This document shows, piece by piece, positions 42,492-51,578 of a DNA stretch of 64,000 bases. The stretch is from Deltaproteobacteria bacterium (GTDB lineage: Bacteria; Desulfobacterota; Desulfuromonadia; Geobacterales; Geobacteraceae): positions 1 to 64,000 of the forward strand of contig JAJZUQ010000001.1 of the NCBI GenBank assembly GCA_021848385.1, written 5' to 3'. The notes beneath the pieces are model-generated. The model ran no database searches and was not told the DNA's origin. It saw only the letters and a program-made list of their open reading frames with translations. Made by a program: the position numbers and the translations under genes. Position 1 is the stretch's first letter. Each line of letters opens with the position of its first letter.

Positions 42492-43220
42492 ATGAAATGT
42501 CCCAAGTGCGGTTACAACAGCTTTGAATTTCACGACAGCTGCAAGAAATGCAACCATGATCTGACGTCGTTCAAGGAAACACAGGGGATCCGTCCCGTGT
42601 TTCTGCAAGTACCTTCAGAAACGACAGCCGAACCGGCGAAAGAAGAAGAGGACGACTTCGTCCTTGCCCCAACCGCCACGGCAGCGGACGAGGGACTGTT
42701 CAACGGGGATTTTGCCCCCGCAGAGGATACAGCACCTTCCGCAAGTGATTTCGGCATGGACTTCGGCAGCAGCGAAGAAAATGGTGCAACGGACTTCAGC
42801 TTTGCCACCGCGACAGAACCTGCAGCGACTCCCCAGGTTGAAGAGCCGGCTTTCGGCGATTTTTCCTTTGATGAGCCCGTTTCTGCCCCGGACCAGACGG
42901 CAACTCCTGCGCATGAATTCGTGGACGACAGCTTTGCAGACCTGTTGGAAAACTCCACTGGTGGGGATACAGCCACGCCTGTGGCAGAACCGGCGGCGGA
43001 TGGATTTATGGATTTCGGCAATGTGGGGGAAGAAGAACCTGTTACCGAACCTCCGTCAGGAGGTGGGGGGATCGAGATGGACTTTTTCTTTCAGGAAGAT
43101 GAGCCGGCAGAAAAGGACAAGCCCAAAAAGCTGCCGGCCGAAGATCCCGGGCAAGCTTCGGATAATCTCGACTTCCTGTTCGGCGACCCCTCCGACGACG
43201 GGGACAAACTGGAACATTAA
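42492..43220 (+). CDS. Acidic protein with N-terminal zinc ribbon
   Basis: A 242-residue protein. Residues 3-21 form a zinc ribbon (C-PK-C at 3 and 6, C-KK-C at 18 and 21; CPKCGYNSFEFHDSCKKCNH). The remainder is a very acidic, low-complexity chain with recurring Phe-containing acidic patches (DDFVLAP, GDFAPAED, FGDFSFDE, FMDFGNVG). These look like short linear motifs that could dock on a basic partner. No membrane helix. ACAAGGAG is at 42477-42484. The 3' end abuts a palindromic element beginning at its stop codon. No family recognised. Confidence 0.65.
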   Translation: MKCPKCGYNSFEFHDSCKKCNHDLTSFKETQGIRPVFLQVPSETTAEPAKEEEDDFVLAPTATAADEGLFNGDFAPAEDTAPSASDFGMDFGSSEENGATDFSFATATEPAATPQVEEPAFGDFSFDEPVSAPDQTATPAHEFVDDSFADLLENSTGGDTATPVAEPAADGFMDFGNVGEEEPVTEPPSGGGGIEMDFFFQEDEPAEKDKPKKLPAEDPGQASDNLDFLFGDPSDDGDKLEH

Positions 43221-43402
43221 GAACTTGTTCGTAAATAACTTTGTCTGGTATCGCGTCCGGATTCGGGGCGGATTTTCCTGACCTGATGAGTAAAACCACA
43301 GGCGTAGCAGGGCTACGTCGAGGATTTTATGATTGAAGGGCGGGGAAAGATGCCATGAATACGGAATGCGAGTCCGCAAAGCTTTATTTGCGAATAAGTT
43401 CT
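43220..43402. repeat. 183-bp imperfect palindromic element (MITE-like)
   Basis: The ends are near-complementary (AGAACTTGTTCG at 43220-43231 against CGAATAAGTTCT at 43391-43402). A perfect CGTAGC-AGG-GCTACG hairpin lies at the centre (43303-43317). The intervening arms pair along their whole length at about two thirds identity, so the element folds into one long hairpin. The left end includes the final A of the zinc-ribbon stop codon. Size, structure and intergenic location suggest a non-autonomous MITE or large REP element. It lies between converging genes and may also end transcription. Confidence 0.75.
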
Positions 43403-43486
43403 AAGGTTTAGCTGGGACCGTCTGCGGCAGGTGCCCCGTAAAGCGAGAGAATTCTGGGCTGTGCGGGGCGCTCGGCTCTCACGGAT

Positions 43487-44671
43487 CTACGATTCCATCT
43501 CCATAAGAGCCGCCAGGTCGGCGGCCAGTACCTCCCGCTGCCACCCTTTCAGGGCGGCCAGCGCCGTCTCTCGCGCCTCAAGGCTCCTGTCAGCAACGGC
43601 AAGAGACTCCAGCAGGCTGTTGTTGATCAGCAGTCCCGCATCTATACCCATCTCCCGCGCTTTCGACTCCCGTACCTGTTTCAGCCGCTGAAGTACCGCC
43701 TGCTGCCCCTTGTCGAGCACCTGCCGTTGCTGCCGGGGAAAACGCGGGAATTTGTCGGGAGGCAGGGCCATCCCACGTGCAACAGCCTGCGTAATCCCGG
43801 AGCCAAACCGTTGCTGAAGCTTTGCCGGGAAGCCGGGAACCGCCGCCAGATCTTCCATGGTCCGTGGACGCCCTTCAGCCAGTGCCCTGACCACATCGGT
43901 CCCCAGCACCTTGAACGGGGGGACATCCTGCCTTCGGGCCTGCTGATCGCGAAATATGAGCAGCTCCTCCAGCACGGCCAGGGTTCTCGGCTCCATGCGG
44001 GCAGCCCCCTTGAAGCGGAGGCAAAGGGGCTCCTGATCGCGGGAAACGACCCGGACGCGGGAAAGCAACCGGCATTCCTCCTCCACCCACCCAAGCCTCC
44101 CCCTTAGGCGGAGTTCCTGCTCCAATTGCCGGTTGAGGCGGATCAGCAGCGTCGTATCCTGCACCGCATAGGCAATCATCTCGCTGCTCAGCGGCCTTCT
44201 GCTCCAGTCCGCCTTCTGGAATTTCTTATCCAGTTCCACACCGAACCGCCGTTTCAGTACCGCTGCGAGTCCCACCTCCGCCTCACCCAAGAGTTGACAG
44301 GCGATCATGGTGTCAAACAGGTTGTTGACCTCCAGACCGAAGTCGCGGTGCAGGGAGCGGATATCATAGTCAGCACCGTGGAATACCTTGCGGATGGCGG
44401 GATTGGCAAGCACCGGCGCAAGCGGCGCCAGATCAGGCAAGGCAAGGGGGTCGATGAGGGCGCTTTCCGTCGGAGTAGCAACCTGGATCAGGCAGACTTT
44501 TTCGGTGTAGTGGTGGAGCGAGTCAGCCTCCAGGTCGAAGGCAAGCACCGGTTCCCGTTCCAGCCTTCCCGCCAGGCCGATGAGCGCCTCCCGTGTGGAA
44601 ATAATGCCGATAAAGTCGGCGGTCTCGTGCCGCAAGCCGGCTTCGGCTCCGGCAGATTCAGCAAATGTCAC
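43487..44671 (-). CDS. rnd: Ribonuclease D
   Basis: A 394-residue 3'-5' exonuclease. The DEDD motifs are [14 protein letters not shown] (DxE), [12 protein letters not shown], and [15 protein letters not shown] (Y-x3-D). One or two HRDC domains follow (about 210-290 and 310-380). It matures tRNA 3' ends. The GTG at 44671 lies inside hisC (14-base overlap) with GGAGG eight bases before it; longer in-frame starts read through hisC antiparallel sequence and are unlikely. It is the last gene of the mqn-hisC operon. Confidence 0.88.
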   Translation of the reverse strand: MTFAESAGAEAGLRHETADFIGIISTREALIGLAGRLEREPVLAFDLEADSLHHYTEKVCLIQVATPTESALIDPLALPDLAPLAPVLANPAIRKVFHGADYDIRSLHRDFGLEVNNLFDTMIACQLLGEAEVGLAAVLKRRFGVELDKKFQKADWSRRPLSSEMIAYAVQDTTLLIRLNRQLEQELRLRGRLGWVEEECRLLSRVRVVSRDQEPLCLRFKGAARMEPRTLAVLEELLIFRDQQARRQDVPPFKVLGTDVVRALAEGRPRTMEDLAAVPGFPAKLQQRFGSGITQAVARGMALPPDKFPRFPRQQRQVLDKGQQAVLQRLKQVRESKAREMGIDAGLLINNSLLESLAVADRSLEARETALAALKGWQREVLAADLAALMEMES

Positions 44672-45701
44672 GAAGTGCCTCCACTGTCTTCTCCATCTCC
44701 TCGCGGGTACCGATGGTGATCCGCATACCGTGGGCAAGGAGCGGGTCGGTGAAGTAGCGGACCAGGATTTTCCGGTCAAAGAGCCCCTGATAGATCCTCT
44801 CACCGTTCCGGTCCGGCGGTGATGCAAAGACGAAATTCGCCCGGGATGGAATTACCGTATAGCCAATCTGCCGAAGCTCATTGCTGAACCATTCGCGGGT
44901 TGCCCGGATTTTCTCCACACAGCCGCGGAAATAGTCCTGGTCCCGCAGGGCGGCAGCGGCAGCGGTCTGGGCCAGCCGGTCCAGGTTGTAATGGTCACGG
45001 ATCTTGTTGAGTGCCGCGATCACCTCGGGACGGGCGATTGCCAGCCCGAGCCGCATGCCGGCCAGAGAATAGCTCTTGGAGAAAGTCCGGGTCACCACCA
45101 CGTTGTCAAAGCGACGGACCAGGTCGAGGGAATGCTCATCGGCGAAGTCTACGTAGGCCTCGTCGATCACCAGCATCCCCGCCACCCGGCCGGCCAGCTC
45201 CTCGATGAACTCCCGGGGGAAGCAGAATCCGAGGGGCGCATTGGGATTGGTGAGGAAGAGGAGCTTCCCCTCGTAACGCGCGGGAAAATCGGCCAGCTCC
45301 AGCTGCTCCGTCAGGCCAAAGGTCCGCACCCGCGCCCCCTGGATTTCCGCCAGGGTGGCATAGTAGGAGTACGAGGGATGCACATAGGCGATCTCCTCCC
45401 CTTCGGCAGCAAAGGCACGTATCAGATTGTTGAGCAGCTCGTCGGAGCCGTTGGCCATGACGATCCAGTCGGAGGGAAAGCCATAAAGCCGGGCCGCCTC
45501 CTCCAGCGGCGCACGGCTGGCGGCATCGGGATAGCGCCGCAGCCCCTCTCCCGCCTCGGCCATAATCGCCTCCAGCACCCGGGGTGATGGGGGATAGGGA
45601 TTTTCATTGGTGTTCAGCTTGATATAGGCCGCCGCGTCAGCGGGCTGGTAGCCCGGCACGTACCCGGCCATCTCCTTGATATTCCTGCGCAGGGGGATCA
45701 T
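44658..45701 (-). CDS. hisC: Histidinol-phosphate aminotransferase
   Basis: A 347-residue PLP aminotransferase. K209 ([12 protein letters not shown]) holds [15 protein letters not shown] at the N-terminus and the SRANFVFA and YFTDP blocks near the end fit HisC. It converts imidazole-acetol phosphate to histidinol phosphate. Its start overlaps the mqnC stop by three bases, and its end overlaps rnd. The other his genes are not here. Confidence 0.9.
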   Translation of the reverse strand: MIPLRRNIKEMAGYVPGYQPADAAAYIKLNTNENPYPPSPRVLEAIMAEAGEGLRRYPDAASRAPLEEAARLYGFPSDWIVMANGSDELLNNLIRAFAAEGEEIAYVHPSYSYYATLAEIQGARVRTFGLTEQLELADFPARYEGKLLFLTNPNAPLGFCFPREFIEELAGRVAGMLVIDEAYVDFADEHSLDLVRRFDNVVVTRTFSKSYSLAGMRLGLAIARPEVIAALNKIRDHYNLDRLAQTAAAAALRDQDYFRGCVEKIRATREWFSNELRQIGYTVIPSRANFVFASPPDRNGERIYQGLFDRKILVRYFTDPLLAHGMRITIGTREEMEKTVEALRDIC

Positions 45702-46783
45702 GGGACCTCCGTCAACTGGTTGTATTCTTCGAGAATGGTATAGGTGGTGGTGCGGCGCGCAGGGGTAAAACCGGCGCCGCGGATCAGTTGGATCATCTCC
45801 TCCCGGCTCATCCGGAAGGAGCAGCCGGCCGCCGCCACCACGTTTTCTTCCAGCATGGTCCCCCCCAGGTCGTTGGCCCCGAAGAAGAGCGCCACCTGGG
45901 CCATCCTGGCCCCCTGGGTTACCCAGCTCGCCTGGATGTTGGGAATGTTATCGAGAACGATGCGGGAGAGGGCCAGCACCTTCAGGTATTCCACGCCTGT
46001 GGCGGTCTTCCCCCCCAGCTCCGTGTTACCCGGCTGGTAGGTCCAGGGGATGAAGGCGGTGAAGCTCCCCCCCGCCGCCTGAAGGGCCCGGACCCGGAAC
46101 AGGTGTTCGACGATGTCCTCACGGCTCTCGCGGCTGCCGAACATCATGGTGGCGGTGGTCGGAAGCCCTTGCCTGGCTGCCTCCCCCATCACCCTCGCCC
46201 ACCCCTCCCAGCCTATCTTGTTGGGAGAGATACTCTGCCGAACGCTGTCCACCAGTATCTCCGCTCCCCCGCCGGGAACCGAGTCCAGACCGGCCTCGTG
46301 GAGGCGCCGGAGTGTTTCGGGAACCGTGAGATCCGACAACCGGGCGATATGAGTGATCTCCGCCGGCGACAGAGAATGGTTCTGCACCGACGGGAAGCGG
46401 CGCTTGATCTCCCGGAACAGGCTTTCGAAGAACTCGATGTTCAGGTCGGGATGGAGCCCCCCCTGCATGAGGAGCTGGGTCCCTCCCTGGTCAACCAGCT
46501 CGGCGATCTTCGCAAATATCTCCGCCTCGGCAAGGACGTAAGCATCGTCGGAACCGGCATCCCGGTAGAACGCGCAGAACTTGCACTTGGATTCGCAGAC
46601 GTTGGTGTAGTTGACGTTGCGGTCCACAACGAAGGTAACCCGGTTGTCCGGGTGAAGCCTCTTCCGGATGCCGTCGGCGAGCTTGCCCACTGCCAAAAGA
46701 TCGGCGTCGACGAGGAGCCAGAGCGCCTCCTGCCGGTTTATGGCTTCGTTGTTCTCAATTTTGGCAGTAATCGTCGTCAGCAT
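45698..46783 (-). CDS. mqnC: Cyclic dehypoxanthinyl futalosine synthase
   Basis: A 361-residue radical SAM enzyme of the futalosine menaquinone pathway. The cluster motif is C63-ESK-C67-KF-C70 ([15 protein letters not shown]). Other family blocks are [15 protein letters not shown], the [10 protein letters not shown] loop and the C-terminal [14 protein letters not shown]. It cyclises dehypoxanthine futalosine. ATG at 46783 is taken because the family begins at this point; an open frame continues upstream. It is paired with mqnE across a repeat-containing gap. Confidence 0.9.
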   Translation of the reverse strand: MLTTITAKIENNEAINRQEALWLLVDADLLAVGKLADGIRKRLHPDNRVTFVVDRNVNYTNVCESKCKFCAFYRDAGSDDAYVLAEAEIFAKIAELVDQGGTQLLMQGGLHPDLNIEFFESLFREIKRRFPSVQNHSLSPAEITHIARLSDLTVPETLRRLHEAGLDSVPGGGAEILVDSVRQSISPNKIGWEGWARVMGEAARQGLPTTATMMFGSRESREDIVEHLFRVRALQAAGGSFTAFIPWTYQPGNTELGGKTATGVEYLKVLALSRIVLDNIPNIQASWVTQGARMAQVALFFGANDLGGTMLEENVVAAAGCSFRMSREEMIQLIRGAGFTPARRTTTYTILEEYNQLTEVP

Positions 46784-46802
46784 GTCTAATACCTTAAAGC
46801 TC

Positions 46803-46944
46803 TCACCACAGAGAACGGAGAGGGTCACCGAGGGAAAACGTACTCTACCCAGAAAACAGGCTAACCGTATTGGCAAAAGAATCTTCGATTCATGCCAAAA
46901 ACTGGTTTGCTGTCCTCCGCAGTTCCTCCGGGTCCTCTGTGGTT
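46803..46944. repeat. Inverted CCACAGAG-type repeat between mqnC and mqnE
   Basis: CACCACAGAGAACGGAGAGG (46803-46822) and, on the other arm, TCCTCCGGGTCCTCTGTGG (46924-46942) form an imperfect inverted repeat of about 30 bases per arm. CCACAGAGGACACGGAGG-like words are dispersed in many bacterial genomes. Mutual identity of the arms is moderate, so it is a likely but degraded element. Confidence 0.5.
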
Positions 46945-46959
46945 AATGCTTGCTGTTAA

Positions 46960-48042
46960 TCAGTACGTCCGAAGCTCGTTATAGAGCGTATCCCGCTCCA
47001 CCGGTACCCGCCCCGCCATCCGGATGAGGGAGACGATGTCGTCGCGCCCCATGGTCTGGGGGGAAGAAGCACCGGCATCGTGACCGATCTTCTCTTCCAC
47101 CACCGTCCCGTCCAGATCGTTCACCCCGAAGCAGAGGGCCGTCTGGGCGATCTTTTCGCCGAGCATCACCCAGTACGCCTTGATATTGGCGAAATTGTCC
47201 AGGTAGAGCCGGGCAACGGCAAGGGTCTTGAGATCATCCACCCCGCCGCTCAAGGGGTTCTTCAGGTGGCCGAGGGGGTTGTTCTCCGTCTGGAAGGCAA
47301 GGGGGATGAACACCTGAAACCCGCCGGTCTCATCCTGCAGATCCCGCAACTGCCGCATATGATCGACCCGGTCCGCATAGGTCTCCACATGGCCGTAGAG
47401 CATGGTAGTGTTGGATTTGAGCCCGGCACCGTGGACCGCCCGCATCACCTCAAGCCACCGTGCGCCGCTGATCTTCTCCGGGCAGAGACGGTCGCGCACC
47501 TCCTGGCGGAGAATCTCCGCCCCTCCACCCGGCAGGGAACCGAGGCCTGCCTCCTTCAATATCTCAATGGTCCTCTCCAGGGAAAGACCGGCTAACTTGG
47601 CGAGGTAGTCGATCTCCACGGCGGTGAACGCCTTGATATGAAGGGAAGGAGCCGTTTCCCGTACCGCCAGGAGCATCTCCAGGTAGAAGTCGAAGGGAAG
47701 GTCGGGGTGCAGGCCGCCGACAATGTGGATCTCCGTCGCCCCTTGGGCAAGGGCCTGGCGGGTCCGGTTCCGGATTTCGTCGAGATTGTAGGTATAGGCC
47801 CCCGGCTCATCGGCGGTACGGGAGAAAGCGCAGAACTGGCACCGGTTCACGCAGATGTTGGTGTGGTTGATATGCCGGTTGACGTTGAAAAAAACCTTCC
47901 GGCCGTTGCGCCGCTCGTTGGCAAAGGCCGCCAGTTCGCCAACCGCCAGGAGGTCCGGCGACTCGAACAGGAAGAGGGCTTCGTCGTCATCCAGCCGTTT
48001 GCCGCTTCGGACCTTCCTGTCTATGGATGCAAATGAAATCAT
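46960..48042 (-). CDS. mqnE: Aminofutalosine synthase
   Basis: A 360-residue radical SAM enzyme, paralogous to MqnC. The cluster motif is C64-VNR-C68-QF-C71 (NICVNRCQFCAFSR), followed by [29 protein letters not shown] and the C-terminal DGTVVEEKIGHDAGAS. It joins SAM and 3-[(1-carboxyvinyl)oxy]benzoate to aminodeoxyfutalosine. It precedes mqnC in the transcription direction and follows ubiX. Confidence 0.9.
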   Translation of the reverse strand: MISFASIDRKVRSGKRLDDDEALFLFESPDLLAVGELAAFANERRNGRKVFFNVNRHINHTNICVNRCQFCAFSRTADEPGAYTYNLDEIRNRTRQALAQGATEIHIVGGLHPDLPFDFYLEMLLAVRETAPSLHIKAFTAVEIDYLAKLAGLSLERTIEILKEAGLGSLPGGGAEILRQEVRDRLCPEKISGARWLEVMRAVHGAGLKSNTTMLYGHVETYADRVDHMRQLRDLQDETGGFQVFIPLAFQTENNPLGHLKNPLSGGVDDLKTLAVARLYLDNFANIKAYWVMLGEKIAQTALCFGVNDLDGTVVEEKIGHDAGASSPQTMGRDDIVSLIRMAGRVPVERDTLYNELRTY

Positions 48043-48093
48043 ACGTTCTCTCGTTCTCCAAACCGCCAGCAGGGATTAACAGCGTTCCCGACA

Positions 48094-48717
48094 CTAGTCC
48101 CCAATCCCGGCTTCTTCTCCCCAGCGCCGGACCAGCTGATGCTCCATCCCCAGACTGTCCAGCACTCGCCCCACCAAAAAATCCACCATGTCGTCGAGGG
48201 AATGGGGGTGATGGTAGAACGCAGGCATGGCCGGGACCATCCGTACCCCCATCCGGGTGAGTTTCAGCATATTCTCCAGGTGGATCTCGTTGAGCGGCGT
48301 CTCCCGGGGGACCATCACCAGCCGGCGGTGCTCCTTGAGCATGACGTCCGCGCAACGCTCCAGCAAATTACCGGAAACCCCCGTCGCTATGCGGGCCAAG
48401 GTCCCCATGGAGCAGGGGCAGATCACGAGCGTATCGGGCGCGGCAGAACCGCTGGCAATGGGGGCGAAGAAGTCATCCTCGGCATAATAGGCAAGCTGTG
48501 CGGCATCCACCCCGAAGTGGCGGCAAAGGTCTTCCCTGACCGCCGCTGCCTCACCTTCCCACTCCAGCCCACACTCCTCCTTGAGAACTGCAAAGCCGGG
48601 ACGACTGATGAGCACCGTCAACCGCACCGATGCGCGCAGCAGCTCTTCGGCGATCCTCAGGCCGTAGACCACCCCGGAGGCGCCGGTGAGGGCAAGAACG
48701 ACATGTCGCGCTGTCAT
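48094..48717 (-). CDS. UbiX-like flavin prenyltransferase
   Basis: A 207-residue flavoprotein of the UbiX/Pad1 family. The GASGVVYGLRIAEEL motif binds FMN, and the conserved CPCSMGTLARIATGVSGNLLERCADVMLKE and MVPRETPLNEIHLENM blocks are present. It makes prenylated FMN for a UbiD-type decarboxylase. Between ubiA-like and mqnE genes it most likely serves the late decarboxylation step of the futalosine pathway. ATG at 48717 overlaps the preceding stop by four bases (ATGA). Confidence 0.88.
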   Translation of the reverse strand: MTARHVVLALTGASGVVYGLRIAEELLRASVRLTVLISRPGFAVLKEECGLEWEGEAAAVREDLCRHFGVDAAQLAYYAEDDFFAPIASGSAAPDTLVICPCSMGTLARIATGVSGNLLERCADVMLKEHRRLVMVPRETPLNEIHLENMLKLTRMGVRMVPAMPAFYHHPHSLDDMVDFLVGRVLDSLGMEHQLVRRWGEEAGIGD

Positions 48718-49592
48718 GCCCCCCCCTTCCGGGTAAGGACATCTATCAGGGTGGCAACGAAGATGATGACGCTGACATAGCCGTTCATGGTGAAGAACGC
48801 CAGGTCCAGCCGCGTCAGGTCCCCTTTCCGCAGCAGCCAGTGCTCGTAGCCGATCAGAAGAGCCGCCAGCACCAAGCCGGCAAGGAACCACCCCCCGAGG
48901 TGCATGGTCAGGTAAACCCCGGTCAGCAGCACGAGCATGATGAGGGAAAAGAGGCGGGCAGTCCATAAGGAGCCGGTGACTCCAAGCCGTACCGGGATGG
49001 AGTGGAGCCCCCGCTGCTGGTCGAACTCCAGATCCTGAAGCGCATAGAGGATATCGAAGCCGGCCACCCAGAAGAGCACCGCCAGTCCCAGCAGCACCAC
49101 CGGCAGATCCACGGTCCCCCGGATGGCTATCCACGCCCCGACAGGAGCGGCACCGAGACAGAGCCCCAGCACCAGGTGCGCCAGGGAAGTGAACCGCTTG
49201 CAGTAGGAATAGAGCACGAGGAAAGCGAGTGCCACTGGCGAGAGGTAGAGGCAGAGACGGTTCAGTTGGGCGGCAGCGAAGAACATGAGGAGTGAGGCGA
49301 GCAGCACATAGACGAAGACTGTCCCCTTGCCGAGGAGACCGGCAGGGATGGCACGGCTGCTGGTACGGGGATTGGCGGCGTCGATCTCCGCATCGATGAG
49401 CCGGTTCAACCCCATTGCGGCGGTACGCCCCCCCACCATGGCCATGAGGATCCAGAACGCCTGCTCTCCAGAGGGAAGCCCCCCCTTCGCCAGCAACGCA
49501 CCAGTGAAGGCAAAGGGGAGGGCGAATATGGTATGGGGAAATTTGATCATCTCCAGGAATACCCGGAGTTTATCCAGCCACGCTACTTTCAT
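48714..49592 (-). CDS. UbiA-family prenyltransferase (probable MqnP)
   Basis: A 292-residue membrane prenyltransferase with about nine spans. The two Asp-rich motifs are NRLIDAEIDAANPRTSSRAI and ALQDLEFDQQRGLHSIP. It should attach a polyprenyl chain to 1,4-dihydroxy-6-naphthoate in menaquinone synthesis; neighbours mqnE, mqnC and ubiX support this over ubiquinone. Two starts fit: 49592 (AGGTGG eight bases upstream) and 49610 directly after the previous stop. Confidence 0.87.
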   Translation of the reverse strand: MKVAWLDKLRVFLEMIKFPHTIFALPFAFTGALLAKGGLPSGEQAFWILMAMVGGRTAAMGLNRLIDAEIDAANPRTSSRAIPAGLLGKGTVFVYVLLASLLMFFAAAQLNRLCLYLSPVALAFLVLYSYCKRFTSLAHLVLGLCLGAAPVGAWIAIRGTVDLPVVLLGLAVLFWVAGFDILYALQDLEFDQQRGLHSIPVRLGVTGSLWTARLFSLIMLVLLTGVYLTMHLGGWFLAGLVLAALLIGYEHWLLRKGDLTRLDLAFFTMNGYVSVIIFVATLIDVLTRKGGA

Positions 49593-49611
49593 TGCACTTT
49601 CCACCTGCATG

Positions 49612-50124
49612 CTAACCCTGCCATTTCTCCGCAACGAGTAGTTCCTTCACCCGCTGCAACTCCTTCTTCAGATAATCGAGTTCGAACATGCCGGGGTATA
49701 CCTCGTAGGGGTACCGCTTCTTCAGCGTATCGAGCTTCCCGGCTTCGTCATAGACGTAGAACGTTCTGAGTTCAAGATCACAAGGTATCAACTGGACGGC
49801 AGATCCTTTCCCGTCGGCAACAACCCTGACCCTCAGTCGGTAGTAATAATCCCTTCCACCGGCCGGCATGCCGGAACTGGTGTCGTTGAAGAAGAACCGG
49901 TAGCTGGTAAGAATCACACCACCAGTCGTATCAACGGTATCCAGGAGAAACCCGTCCTGAAGCAGCCGTTTTTCAAACTCGGCGACGGCCCGGTCCACCG
50001 GTTGCCGGGACTTGAACTCCACGCTCTCCAGGGGAACCGGCATCAATCGCATATGATAGCAACCGCCGGCGCCGAGCAGGACTATCAGCATCACCCCGGC
50101 CAGAACCCCTCGCCACACCGTCAC
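49612..50124 (-). CDS. Lipoprotein of unknown function
   Basis: A 170-residue protein with a signal peptide and lipobox (LIVLLGAGGC, cysteine near residue 22). The rest is a mixed alpha/beta domain: LESVEFKSRQPVDRAVAEFE, GFLLDTVDTTGGVILTSYRF, YYYRLRVRVVADGKGSAVQL and a charged C-terminal helix. This is the head of the ubiA-mqn-hisC-rnd operon by spacing. GTG at 50124 with GGGAGGA is favoured over a GTG at 50142. No family recognised. Confidence 0.65.
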   Translation of the reverse strand: MTVWRGVLAGVMLIVLLGAGGCYHMRLMPVPLESVEFKSRQPVDRAVAEFEKRLLQDGFLLDTVDTTGGVILTSYRFFFNDTSSGMPAGGRDYYYRLRVRVVADGKGSAVQLIPCDLELRTFYVYDEAGKLDTLKKRYPYEVYPGMFELDYLKKELQRVKELLVAEKWQG

Positions 50125-50378
50125 AAACTGTATTCCTCCCACGTCAAGGGCATCTGCTCACCCATCAACGGTGACGGCAGCAATCTCCCGTAACGTATCG
50201 ACCTTAACCTGCATTCGCCGGAGTACCCCACCTCTCCCGCTTTTGCAGATATTCCTGCATGGTTGCGGTAAGTCATCACCCTCACCATGAAATGTCGTGA
50301 CATTTTACTGAATCTAATTTTGTAGCACTTCGGGGGGAATCTGACAACGGTTTTTTGGCAAAAGAGCCAGTTAACCTG

Positions 50379-50407
50379 TTGACAAACAACAACCATCAAG
50401 GTATATA
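50379..50407 (+). promoter_or_regulatory. Sigma-70 promoter of the tRNA-Pro gene
   Basis: TTGACA (50379-50384), a 17-base spacer and TATATA (50402-50407), 12 bases before the mature tRNA 5' end. Strong match for a stable-RNA promoter. Confidence 0.75.
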
Positions 50408-50418
50408 TATGCCCTTGT

Positions 50419-50495
50419 CGGGATGTAGCGCAGCCTGGTAGCGCACCTGCTTCGGGAGCAGGGGGCCGCTGGTTCAAATCCAGTCATCCCGACCA
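50419..50495 (+). tRNA. tRNA-Pro (anticodon CGG)
   Basis: A complete cloverleaf: acceptor CGGGATG/CATCCCG, D arm GCGC...GCGC, anticodon stem CCTGC/GCAGG with loop TTCGGGA (anticodon CGG), five-base variable region, T arm GCTGG-TTCAAAT-CCAGT, and an encoded CCA end. It reads CCG codons. It borders the AT-richer block on its right. Confidence 0.97.
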
Positions 50496-50601
50496 AAGAA
50501 ATCAAGGAGTTATGGCACCATGCTGTAGCTCCTTTTTCTTTTTTCTCTTTTGGGATCCTTTAATGTTGACCGCATTACTTAACGGAGGTGTCGGCCTGAT
50601 C

Positions 50602-51459
50602 ATGTCCTTATATCAAATAGTCATATTAGCCATAGTGCAAGGTGCCGCAGAACTGTTGCCGGTGTCGAGTTCAGCCCATGTAATTGTAGCTGAAAAGCTT
50701 ATGGGCCTTGATCCGACAAAGCCTGAGATGACTCTTTTACTGGTTATGCTCCATACAGGAACCATGTTTGCGGTTATCTACTATTTTTGGAAGTCATGGA
50801 GAGAGAGCTTCTTTTCATCGTCTAAGGTTTTATTGGACTCGGTGAAAATGGTTATCTTGGCTACAGGGATCACAGGGATTGTAGGATTATCATTGAAACA
50901 TCTGATTGAGAAGTTCTTTATGGCGAACGTGTCACATGCAGAAATTGAGATGCTATTCGGCAATCTGAATCTCATCTCTGTTTCACTCGCCGTTGTTGGT
51001 GTATTAATTATATTTGCAGGGATTAAGGGCCGCAACATTCCCGATGAAAAGAGCAGTGTGGGTATATTGGAATCCTCATATATTGGAGCAGTACAAGGGG
51101 TGTGTTTACCATTTCGTGGGTTTTCACGTTCCGGAGCCACTATCTCCACAGGCCTCCTCTTAAAAACATCAAGAAGGAAAGCCGAGGAGTTCAGCTTTGC
51201 TCTTGCGGTTGTGCTTACTCCCCCCGTCATTGTACGTGAAGTCATGAGATTGATGAAAGGGCAACATGCATCCACCATTCGGGATATGACGGGACTATTT
51301 ATGCCGAGCCTGCTGGGTATGGTGTTCAGCTTTATAGCAGGACTCATTGCTCTCAAATGGTTGTCCAGTTGGCTGGAGAAGGGTCGCTGGCACCTGTTTG
51401 GAGTCTACTGCATCTGTGTATCCATAGTAGTCTTTATATTACATCTTAACGGCCTGTAA
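50602..51459 (+). CDS. Divergent undecaprenyl-diphosphatase (UppP/BacA family)
   Basis: A 285-residue membrane protein with about eight spans. The UppP signatures are present with changes: QGAAELLPVSSSAHVIVAEKL (usual EFLPVSSSGH) and LPFRGFSRSGATIS (usual PGTSRSGATI). UppP recycles undecaprenyl pyrophosphate at the membrane and gives bacitracin resistance. The start at 50602 with GGAGGT is the best; longer in-frame starts at 50512 and 50563 exist. Codon use is more AT-rich than the flanking genes, suggesting transfer. Followed by an ABC exporter pair. Confidence 0.8.
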   Translation: MSLYQIVILAIVQGAAELLPVSSSAHVIVAEKLMGLDPTKPEMTLLLVMLHTGTMFAVIYYFWKSWRESFFSSSKVLLDSVKMVILATGITGIVGLSLKHLIEKFFMANVSHAEIEMLFGNLNLISVSLAVVGVLIIFAGIKGRNIPDEKSSVGILESSYIGAVQGVCLPFRGFSRSGATISTGLLLKTSRRKAEEFSFALAVVLTPPVIVREVMRLMKGQHASTIRDMTGLFMPSLLGMVFSFIAGLIALKWLSSWLEKGRWHLFGVYCICVSIVVFILHLNGL

Positions 51460-51578
51460 AGACTGGAGCCGTATTCACCCTCGGGATGATGTTTGTTATC
51501 GACAAGCAGGTAGCAAAAAAACTGCATGTCGCTCAGGTTTGACAAGAAACAATAGGAAAATTTACAAGAGACCCCTAT

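Noticed and set aside
45788-46789. 333-codon plus-strand frame
   Set aside because: Antisense of mqnC, whose cluster motif is unambiguous.
50419-50520. tRNA-Pro as an integration site of a mobile island
   Set aside because: No integrase and no second copy of the tRNA 3' end was noticed in the window; only base composition suggests transfer.
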